Part shown: piece after piece, positions 25,456 to 32,770 of the stretch
Numbering within the stretch: position 1 is the first letter of the stretch
How the letters are laid out: every line of letters starts with the position of its first letter
Assembly: GCA_958295805.1 (NCBI GenBank)
Contig: OY282373.1
Span: forward strand, 343,001 to 407,000
Length of the DNA stretch: 64,000 nucleotides
Direction: 5' to 3'
Source: an uncultured Nitrospirales bacterium
GTDB lineage: Bacteria; Nitrospirota; Nitrospiria; Nitrospirales; UBA8639
The notes under the pieces: generated by a model
The model's database searches: none
Seen by the model: only the letters and a program-made list of their open reading frames with translations
Told to the model about the DNA's origin: nothing
Program-made: the position numbers and the translations under genes

Positions 25456-26244
25456 ATGCGAAGCCCTTCTTTTTTGAGAAAACGATTTTTTGTCCCGCTG
25501 CTTGCTCTTTGCGTGTCTTTGACCGTGAGTTGCCAACTTGAGACTCCGCCGGGCGATCCACTTACGGTCACCACTCGTCTCGTGACGCTTCTTGAAGACC
25601 CGTCGGATGACGTTCGACGAACGGCTGCCCTCTCTCTTGGAAAAATCGGCCATGCGGCGGGGGCGACGGCCTTAGTGCAGGCGTTATCCGATCCCGATTC
25701 CCAGGTTCGTGAATACAGTGCGTGGGCCTTGGGGCAAATAGGAGAAGAGGTGAGCGCCCCGGCCGTCATCGGCCTCGTTGAATCATTGAGGGATGAGCAT
25801 CATGCCGTCAAGCGGGCGGCCGCGCGTGCGTTAGGAAACGTCAGCCCCGGTCAATCGATGATTGCATTGTTGACGGAAGCGTTGGCCGTGGGCCCGGTCG
25901 GCAGTCGGCGAGCCGTGGTAGAAGCCCTCATGCAGCTTGAACCCAAAGATGCCTATTTTGATTTGCAGAAGGCGCTCACCGATTCCGATCCTCTTGTCAG
26001 ACAGGGGGCTCTCGCTGCTTTGGGCGAGTTGGCTGATCGCCGGGCGCTCGTTGATTTTCGGCAGCGGCTCTTGTTTGACGAGGACGCGGGAGTCCGCGCT
26101 GAAGCCGCCTACCGACTCGGCAAATTGGGAGACGCCGAAGATGTCCCCACCCTGGAACTGGCGGCGAATCACGATCCAACCCCCACCGTTCGTCTGTGGG
26201 CGAACTGGGCCAAGGCTTCGATTACCGGTGAGGAAGGCACGTAA
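25456..26244 (+). CDS. HEAT-repeat lipoprotein
   Basis: 262 residues. A leader with 'RKR' and a hydrophobic core ends in 'LTVSC' (lipobox, Cys about 26). The mature protein is a chain of about six HEAT/PBS-lyase repeats ('VRRTAALSLGKIGHAAGATALVQAL', 'VREYSAWALGQIGEE', 'VRAEAAYRLGKLGDAED'). It is therefore an envelope-anchored scaffold, unlike the cytoplasmic HEAT proteins at 9-2094. It follows tatA by 35 bases on the same strand and may be co-expressed. It ends convergently with the restriction island. Confidence 0.85.
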   Translation: MRSPSFLRKRFFVPLLALCVSLTVSCQLETPPGDPLTVTTRLVTLLEDPSDDVRRTAALSLGKIGHAAGATALVQALSDPDSQVREYSAWALGQIGEEVSAPAVIGLVESLRDEHHAVKRAAARALGNVSPGQSMIALLTEALAVGPVGSRRAVVEALMQLEPKDAYFDLQKALTDSDPLVRQGALAALGELADRRALVDFRQRLLFDEDAGVRAEAAYRLGKLGDAEDVPTLELAANHDPTPTVRLWANWAKASITGEEGT

Positions 26245-26247
26245 GCA

Positions 26248-26262
26248 CCAGCGTTCGGCTGG
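26248..26262. terminator. short hairpin between convergent genes
   Basis: CCAGC (26248-26252) and GCTGG (26258-26262) flank a GTTCG loop just after the HEAT lipoprotein stop. It is the only stem in the 69-base gap before the end of the restriction island. There is no U-tract, so the terminator role is tentative. Confidence 0.35.
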
Positions 26263-26313
26263 AGCGTGCAAACGATCTCACGTCTTGGAGCATGATTCGC
26301 GGAAGTAAAACAA

Positions 26314-28854
26314 CTACACGGTTACCATGGCGTTCAGCCGTTTCTCCCATTCGTCTTCATCGACGATCTCAAAGCGCATGATTTTATTGCGCATGGCCGG
26401 CACGAATTCCGCCCAGTCCGTCTTCCTTGCGTGTTCGGAGCAAAGGCTGAACACCGACCGTTTGTAGTCGGTGTCCGCGTATTTCTTGATGTGAATACCC
26501 TTGGTTTCCATGACAAAGACCTGATGATATTCGTCGCCGACGTCCGGCTCGTCCGGCCTTAACGTAACGATGAAGTCCGCGTAGATTCGCCCGGGCTTCC
26601 ATCCCTGCACGTAGTAATCCTTGCGCGAGCGATTTCGGTACCAGAAAAACAGGCGCTCCTGTTGATCCAGGTAAGTTGCGACCTTGTTTTCCAGTCCGTT
26701 CAGATCGTCCTCGTCCGTTCGGTCAAACAGGTTGAGCAGGTATTGACCGCCGTCCTCCCTGTTGCTCTGTTTTCCGGTTGTTGCCTCAATGGTCCGAGGC
26801 AGGCGATTGAACTCCAGATCGTCCGTCACGACGAGGAACCGCATCGTTCCCTTGTTAAGCAGTTCAGAGAACACCTGTTTTGACAGCCGGTCGCGTTCGA
26901 ACTCCAGGCGTTTGCGGAGTTCTTCGAGAATGAACAGGTAATTCGAGGCCACCCGTTCGCGTGGATACTTTTCAAGGAGTGCGCCGAACACCCGCTGGGC
27001 AATCTCACGGCCTCGCCATGGGTTGGGTATGACGTCCAGCAGGTGACTGGCCGAGAAGAAATAATCAATCACGCCTTCTTCAGTGGTGGGCGTCGCAGCG
27101 GCCCCGGTTTCGGGGTCGGTCATCAGTGCCCCTCCATCCAATCCGGCGCGCCACTCGAAGTTCCTACGGCCCTGGGTGCTGAGCGGCAGATTGAACAACG
27201 CACTGACGTCCACTTCACCCCACGGCACGCGCGACAGAATATCCGCTTCGTAATGCACCAGCCGCCATTCCTGCCCGTCGATAATCATGAACGCCTGCAG
27301 CACGAGGTCGCAGGCCGCTTTCCGAAACTGCTCGCGTTGCTTGAACGCTGCCTTCTCGCTTGGCCGGACCAGCTCTTCGACATCGGTGACGACCTTGCTT
27401 TCCATGTCTTGCAGCCCCTCCAATCCGAAACCCCGGCGGACCTCCTGCAACAAATCGGCGCCCCTGCGCTGGAAGCAGAACACGTAACTTTCGTCCAGCC
27501 AGGCAACGTGGGTCTTCTTGGCGTAGGGTTGCCGGAGAATGCGGCCGACCAACTGCGTCAACGCGCTCTTGGAACCTGGGTTCGTCAGGATCGTCAGGAC
27601 GTAGGCGAACGAGCAATCCCATCCCTCCTGCAACGCCTGTTTCGTGATAATGAAACGAATCGGACATTCGCGAGACATCAGGCCGCCGATTTCGTCCACG
27701 TCTTTCAATTCATCCCGCTGGCTTGTCTTGAGCGCGATCTGTTCTTCGCTGATGTCGGGATACTGCAACAGATAGTCCCGGGCATCGTCGGCATGGACCA
27801 CGCCCGGGCGCCGTTGATCCTTACCCGTGCGTTCCACCTGAATCAGGCAGATGGGGCGGATATACTCGCCGGTTTCCGCTTCATACCTGCGGGCCTCCTC
27901 CTCAAGCCGTTTGCGATGTTCAATAGATGCAACTAACGTATCCTTCCAGCTTGTTTTCGCGCTGTTCTTGACGTGCAGATCCAGCTTGATCATCTCCTCC
28001 GCGTTCAACTCGCTGCCCCGGATATCGACAAGCACGTTCGCCCCTTTGGGCGGCGTCGCTGATAGTTCGACGATCATGCACGGATTGAATCCCTCAAGCG
28101 TCGCCTTGGCGTTCAAGCTGTACGCCTTGTGTCCTTCATCGAGAATGATTAGCGGCCGCAACAGACGCAACGTGTTGCCGAGAGAAGTTTTTCCATGCCG
28201 CCCCCAGAGGCCGCCCGCCCGCTCGAACGTGTCAAGGTTCGGTACTTTTTCAAGCAACGACTTGTGGGCAGCCGCGTCGTCGTCCGGCGGGAAGAAACGG
28301 TCGAAACCGCCGCTGTCCCGGAACATCCGCAGTTGATCCTTGGTTTCCCGATTTGCCGAAGGCAACATCAGCAACAACACGCACAAATTTTCCGAGACGT
28401 CTCGCGGGCTGAACCCGCTGGTCTTTTCCAGCACAGAGGTCCGGCCCGCCGACGCCAGATCGAGTTGCTGACGGTACGGATGATCCCGATCCTTCAGCGA
28501 CATCAACGTCTGGTTGTATATCTGCGTGGTCGGGACAATCCATAACACCAATCCCGCTTGCTGTCTCAGGTAGTGCGTGTTGACCAGATCAATCACCTTC
28601 GTCGCCAGCAAGGTTTTTCCGCCGCCCGTGGGAATCTTGAGACAAAACGACGGCAACCACTCCCCCACCCCGTTTCGGCGCGGCAGGTAGGCGCGCCCGG
28701 GGACGGTCTTCGCCCATGCGTTGCCCACCCAATCGACGTTCATCTCGGCGTCCAACTCCAGCGCCTTTGTAGCTTTTTCGCGCCATTCCGTCAGTTGCTC
28801 AAGGAACTCCCGGACGGTTACCAATGCGCGTTGTTGGTATTCCTTCAGGATCAT
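26314..28854 (-). CDS. res: type III restriction enzyme, Res (helicase-nuclease) subunit
   Basis: 846 residues. An SF2 translocase: Walker A 'IPTGGGKT' (74-81), motif Ia 'LWIVPTTQIYNQT', DEGH box (239-242), SAT-like 'IVELSATPPKGANV', and motif VI 'LVGRILRQPY'. The C-terminal region (about residues 770-800) has 'YADFIVTLRPD...VFVMETKG', the D...ExK pattern of a PD-(D/E)xK nuclease. It cuts DNA after ATP-driven communication between two head-to-head unmodified sites, with Mod supplying specificity. Its ATG overlaps the mod stop (ATGA), a translationally coupled pair. It appears complete. Confidence 0.92.
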   Translation of the reverse strand: MILKEYQQRALVTVREFLEQLTEWREKATKALELDAEMNVDWVGNAWAKTVPGRAYLPRRNGVGEWLPSFCLKIPTGGGKTLLATKVIDLVNTHYLRQQAGLVLWIVPTTQIYNQTLMSLKDRDHPYRQQLDLASAGRTSVLEKTSGFSPRDVSENLCVLLLMLPSANRETKDQLRMFRDSGGFDRFFPPDDDAAAHKSLLEKVPNLDTFERAGGLWGRHGKTSLGNTLRLLRPLIILDEGHKAYSLNAKATLEGFNPCMIVELSATPPKGANVLVDIRGSELNAEEMIKLDLHVKNSAKTSWKDTLVASIEHRKRLEEEARRYEAETGEYIRPICLIQVERTGKDQRRPGVVHADDARDYLLQYPDISEEQIALKTSQRDELKDVDEIGGLMSRECPIRFIITKQALQEGWDCSFAYVLTILTNPGSKSALTQLVGRILRQPYAKKTHVAWLDESYVFCFQRRGADLLQEVRRGFGLEGLQDMESKVVTDVEELVRPSEKAAFKQREQFRKAACDLVLQAFMIIDGQEWRLVHYEADILSRVPWGEVDVSALFNLPLSTQGRRNFEWRAGLDGGALMTDPETGAAATPTTEEGVIDYFFSASHLLDVIPNPWRGREIAQRVFGALLEKYPRERVASNYLFILEELRKRLEFERDRLSKQVFSELLNKGTMRFLVVTDDLEFNRLPRTIEATTGKQSNREDGGQYLLNLFDRTDEDDLNGLENKVATYLDQQERLFFWYRNRSRKDYYVQGWKPGRIYADFIVTLRPDEPDVGDEYHQVFVMETKGIHIKKYADTDYKRSVFSLCSEHARKTDWAEFVPAMRNKIMRFEIVDEDEWEKRLNAMVTV

Positions 28855-30476
28855 CTGGCCAATTTGTCTATGGTTTCGTAGATTTGAAATGGGAGTTGCT
28901 GAAAGGCGATGCGGTACCGATGCAGGAACTCCCGATCAAGGTACTTGGTGGGCGCGAAGACGAGTTTGTTCCGCTGGTCGCGGGGCAACGTCCGGGCGAC
29001 GTCCAGCGTCAGCGCCATGTTCTTGAGCTTCTCGACGTCGGCTTCGTAGATCAGGAACACGTCGTAGAGCCGGCTCCTGCCGATGAACCACGTCTCTTTC
29101 CTGATCTTCTCCGGCTCGAACTCCTCACCGGTAGCAGTGAAAAAAACGTAGCCGGCCAGCTTCTCGTAACTCGGCAAGTTCGAACCGTCAAGCAGCGACT
29201 CCTGACGCATCGGAAGCCCAAGCTTGAAGTAGCTGAACGTGCCTCCCAGTCCGGCCTTGAGCGATTCGTCCTTCGCGGAAGGAATACCCTTGACGACGCG
29301 CCGCATCCGTTCAGCGGTGAGCGAGTCCACGTAGTCCTCGCACTCGATCAGCACGAAGCGCCGGTTGCCGCCGTCTTCCTTGTTCAGCGCCAACACCGCG
29401 TGCGCGGTCGTGCCGGAGCCGGCGAAGGAGTCGAGGACGATGGAGTCTTTGTCCGTGGCAATTTGCAGTATTCTTTTTATTAAACTCGTTGGTTTAACCG
29501 TATTGAATACATCCTCTGATCGTCCGAAATTCAATACGGACAGAAGTTCCTTTTTGGCATCCTGTGTGTGTCCCACATCTGAATGGAGCCACATCGTCTG
29601 CGGTACGACTCCACTCTTGACTTCGGATAAATATCGTTTGAGTCGAGGCATGCTGTCGCCATTCGGTCCCCACCAGATACGGCCGTCCCTATCGAGTTCA
29701 TGAAATTTCTCGATGGATACTCGAAAATAGTTTCCAAGAGAAGGTTTGAATTTCCTTCCAGATGGGCTGACGACTTCATAAGTACCCTGGCTATAGTAAT
29801 TTCGCGCAGTCAGATCGCTTGAAGACCATTTTCCACGTGAATCTCCGCCGGGATTCTTGTATCGCTTGATTGCTTGTTCACGTCGTTCCAACAGATTCGG
29901 GATCCATTTTTCAATACTACGTGCATAGACAAGAATAAAATCGTGATCTTCCGAGAAATACTTGGCCGTATTTTTGGGGGAGAATATCTTCTGCCAGATC
30001 GTGGTTGCCACGAAGTTATCTTCTCCGAACACCTCGTCCATAAGACAACGCAGCCGGTGAACTTCGTTGTCGTCTATGGAGACAAAAATCGCGCCGTCGT
30101 CTCGGAGAAGTTCGCGCAGCAGTTTCAGCCGGGGAAGCATCATGCAGCACCACTTGTCGTGGCGGGTGAGATCCTCGCGGTCCACGACCTTGCCCAGCCA
30201 GTCCTGCATCATGGGGGAGTTGACGTTGTCGTTGTAGGCCCAGCTCTCGTTACCCGTATTGTAGGGCGGGTCAATATAGATGCACTTGACCTTGCCGTGA
30301 TACGTGGGCAAAAGCGCCTTCAACCCGGCCAAGTTGTCGCCCTCGACGATCAGATTGTCGTGTAAGCTGGCCTTCTTGCTCATCCCCTTGGACCGGACCG
30401 GCTTCAACTCGTGGAACGGAACCGCCAGATGGTAGTTCTCCACAAACACCTTTCCTTTGAATTGCAGCGACGGCAT
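28851..30476 (-). CDS. mod: type III modification methyltransferase, Mod subunit
   Basis: 541 residues. A beta-class N6-adenine methyltransferase: catalytic 'DPPYNTG' at residues 69-75 comes before the SAM motif 'FAGSGTT' at 351-357, with the target-recognition region between them (about 150-330). The central region is visibly more AT-rich than the conserved ends, usual for a recombining recognition domain. It methylates one strand of an asymmetric site and recruits Res. It is first of the pair, 174 bases downstream of the unrelated five-gene operon, and that gap shows no gene. Confidence 0.92.
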   Translation of the reverse strand: MPSLQFKGKVFVENYHLAVPFHELKPVRSKGMSKKASLHDNLIVEGDNLAGLKALLPTYHGKVKCIYIDPPYNTGNESWAYNDNVNSPMMQDWLGKVVDREDLTRHDKWCCMMLPRLKLLRELLRDDGAIFVSIDDNEVHRLRCLMDEVFGEDNFVATTIWQKIFSPKNTAKYFSEDHDFILVYARSIEKWIPNLLERREQAIKRYKNPGGDSRGKWSSSDLTARNYYSQGTYEVVSPSGRKFKPSLGNYFRVSIEKFHELDRDGRIWWGPNGDSMPRLKRYLSEVKSGVVPQTMWLHSDVGHTQDAKKELLSVLNFGRSEDVFNTVKPTSLIKRILQIATDKDSIVLDSFAGSGTTAHAVLALNKEDGGNRRFVLIECEDYVDSLTAERMRRVVKGIPSAKDESLKAGLGGTFSYFKLGLPMRQESLLDGSNLPSYEKLAGYVFFTATGEEFEPEKIRKETWFIGRSRLYDVFLIYEADVEKLKNMALTLDVARTLPRDQRNKLVFAPTKYLDREFLHRYRIAFQQLPFQIYETIDKLAR

Positions 30477-30650
30477 AAATCGCTCTCAAAATTGTTTGAA
30501 GAGGATAACGACCTTACGGACCAACCGACTTAGACAATGTTGACGGTGGAGACGTGACGCACACATGTGTACTCAATCAGGATACCGTCGAAGTCAGGAA
30601 TAGAACCACAGCCGGCCTGGAGCGCAAAGGAAAAAACACGACGCCTTTTT

Positions 30651-31829
30651 TCAGTAATCAACTGGGAAATTCAGCAAGTCTGATTTACTGATAACTTGCG
30701 CACAAATACCGTGGGAATGTGCAGAAAACCAATCCCGCGCCTTGTCAGAGATAAGTGATCGCCACACCGCGTTGACCCAACGTTTTGGTACGCGGACGCG
30801 ATAAATACAGTCGGTGATTGGCAGGTTTCCTTTCCTTACGAACGTCACTCTGCCGATGCAACGTTTTCCGACCCTGGCCGTTAATATATCTTGTGATTCC
30901 GCCATCCTGAATCCCAAGGATTTTGATCTCTGCAATGTGATACGTTTGGGAGCCGTAGGCAGTCCGGTGGTATGAAAATAGTTGATCCCCAGATTTTCAA
31001 AAAATAGCTGGGATCTTGTACCACGGTGAGCGTCTGCGCCAATTTCTGCCAAGGTCAAAGTATTCGCGTGTGTTGCAATGAACTTCCAGTGCCAGTAGGA
31101 ATAGTCCATTCGTTGTTCCAGTGCGGAAATTTCGACATTCAATTCTCCGATTATTCTGCCGGTCCCCGCCTGCATGATCTTTACACTTGCTGCAGGCGTC
31201 ATATCTTTACGCAAAATCAAAATGTGCGTCGTGACCTCAATTCCTGGGAACGAATTGTCCGGCAATTGAATGACGGCTTCAATCCGATGGTTGGATAACA
31301 GGCTTTGACGCAATATCTGAAATTTCTTCCCCGTTATTAAACCATCGGGCAAGATGATTCCGAGAGTGCCGCCTTTTTTCAGCAATCGTAGATTGTGAAG
31401 CAGGAAAATGACGTCGGACGTCACAACTGACATCTTGCAACAATCCTTCAAATTGACCGCCCGACAAAGATCACGAAAAAGTGCGTCGTTGCAGGAGTTC
31501 AGGAATGGTGGGTTGCATACGGCAACGTCACGGGACTCGGCCAAATCTGTCAGTATTTTTGATTTCAGCGACTTTGCGTTGAGTAAATCCAGACAACGGA
31601 ATCGTACCGAAGGAAAATGTCGTCGTATGATTTTCAGAAGAGACGGGGAAACATCTACGCCGAAAAAACTGGCCTTTTTCCATTCTCGGGTCGCTGAATA
31701 AAGGAGTGCCCCCCTCCCTGCACCGAGGTCAACCCCATTCATTCCCTTGTTGTCGCCGGCAAAGGGGTGCATTTTTTGAACCAGCAGACTCGCATGGGGA
31801 TTCGGTGTGAAATGTTGTGCCAGATTCAT
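30651..31829 (-). CDS. N6-adenine DNA methylase with C-terminal recognition-like region
   Basis: 392 residues from the ATG at 31829, whose ATGA overlaps the stop of the preceding gene. SAM motif I 'GVDLGAGRGALL' (residues 32-43) precedes catalytic 'NPPF' (106-109), the HsdM-like gamma order. Also present are 'GGTLGIILPDGLITGKKFQILRQSLL' and 'VIQLPDNSFPGIEVTTHILIL'. The last 130 residues ('ILTARVGKRCIGRVTFVRKGNLPITDCIYRVRVP') resemble an HsdS-type target-recognition half. The enzyme could thus methylate DNA alone. No HsdR is present. It is last in the five-gene operon and may mark self DNA for that system. Confidence 0.8.
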   Translation of the reverse strand: MNLAQHFTPNPHASLLVQKMHPFAGDNKGMNGVDLGAGRGALLYSATREWKKASFFGVDVSPSLLKIIRRHFPSVRFRCLDLLNAKSLKSKILTDLAESRDVAVCNPPFLNSCNDALFRDLCRAVNLKDCCKMSVVTSDVIFLLHNLRLLKKGGTLGIILPDGLITGKKFQILRQSLLSNHRIEAVIQLPDNSFPGIEVTTHILILRKDMTPAASVKIMQAGTGRIIGELNVEISALEQRMDYSYWHWKFIATHANTLTLAEIGADAHRGTRSQLFFENLGINYFHTTGLPTAPKRITLQRSKSLGFRMAESQDILTARVGKRCIGRVTFVRKGNLPITDCIYRVRVPKRWVNAVWRSLISDKARDWFSAHSHGICAQVISKSDLLNFPVDY

Positions 31830-32770
31830 GATCCGCTGCATGGAAACAGATAGTGTTTGAGAACTCCTGAAGTCGCTCCCATAGTAGATTGTGGAAAATC
31901 ATACAGGATGCGAACGTTATTGCGTTCTTTTTCGTTCAGAGAAAAATAGAATCGGGTTGCGCCTAGGAGCATCAGTTTTGGTCCCAACGGTATGATGTCC
32001 AGTCGTCCTTCTGATTGATAAAGTTCCCGGAGCTTTTCGCAAACTCTGAGGGGTTCAAATCCGCTGATTTTAAAAATTTGCTCAGGCTTTAAAATTTCAA
32101 TCCACGAATTTGCTTCTCTGGCAGTCTTAACCCCGGCAGGAACGTAAGGTGGGTCACTGATGATGGCGTATTTTTCATGATCTTTCCATTCATCGAACAG
32201 GTCAAAGAAGCGCAAGGCCCTGCCGTTGTCGAACCCCAATAGAAAAACATGGGGATAAGAAGATGATTCATCCATGCGCAGGGAGATGTAGCCGGGAGGC
32301 TGTGCAATCTCGTTGAGTCGCAATTTGTAGTCATCACGGTCCCGATATTCGTTTGGAGAAGTGTACAGCGCGTACAGGTTAATATTGTCGAATTGATTAA
32401 AAAAATGTTGAATATGAAGGATTGCATCCAACTCAAGGCTGGTGATATCCATGAGTACGTTGACGGGCCTCTGACTCAAAGCCTGTTCCGCGATTTTTTC
32501 AAAGCCACCGTGAAAATCCTGGGCTGATGCTTCCTCCGTTTTTCCATCTCTATCAAAAATAAACCTGCCGTCAGCACCTCTATCTCGTTGACGGGCAATT
32601 TTTACATGCTGATGATTCGCAGGTAAGTGACGGGAAAGCTTCCTGATCGTTCCCCCACACCTATCTTCTGCCTGTAGTGTTTCCTGATTTCCAGTCAACA
32701 ACAAGCTCCACGGGTGTAACTCAGCTACTCTCTGGTAGGATTGCTCTACGGGATCGTATGGTTCAAGCAT
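31826..32770 (-). CDS. unknown protein with MDITS motif, operon with KGGVGR ATPase
   Basis: 314 residues from 32770 (8-base overlap with the upstream gene); an ATG at 32821 would add 17 residues and a 59-base overlap. There is no clear ribosome site for either. A Rossmann-like core is suggested: 'VNVLMDITSLELDAILHIQHFF' (around residues 103-124), 'INLYALYTSPNEYRD', 'YISLRMDESSSYPHVFLLGFDNGRAL' and 'YAIISDPPYVPAGVKTAREANSW'. The last includes DPPY, but no SAM motif I accompanies it. I have seen similar DITS...YTxPxxY patterns in uncharacterised accessory proteins but cannot name the family. It may be a sensor or effector of the operon. Confidence 0.7.
   Translation of the reverse strand: MLEPYDPVEQSYQRVAELHPWSLLLTGNQETLQAEDRCGGTIRKLSRHLPANHQHVKIARQRDRGADGRFIFDRDGKTEEASAQDFHGGFEKIAEQALSQRPVNVLMDITSLELDAILHIQHFFNQFDNINLYALYTSPNEYRDRDDYKLRLNEIAQPPGYISLRMDESSSYPHVFLLGFDNGRALRFFDLFDEWKDHEKYAIISDPPYVPAGVKTAREANSWIEILKPEQIFKISGFEPLRVCEKLRELYQSEGRLDIIPLGPKLMLLGATRFYFSLNEKERNNVRILYDFPQSTMGATSGVLKHYLFPCSGS

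Noticed and set aside
26384-26602. Short minus-strand frames overlapping the 3' end of res
   Set aside because: They are alternative frames of the same strand within a conserved Res nuclease domain and have no start signals.
32092-32106. DPPY in the MDITS protein as evidence for a second methylase
   Set aside because: No SAM-binding motif I lies at a suitable distance and the surrounding sequence is unlike methylases; it is treated as coincidence until tested.
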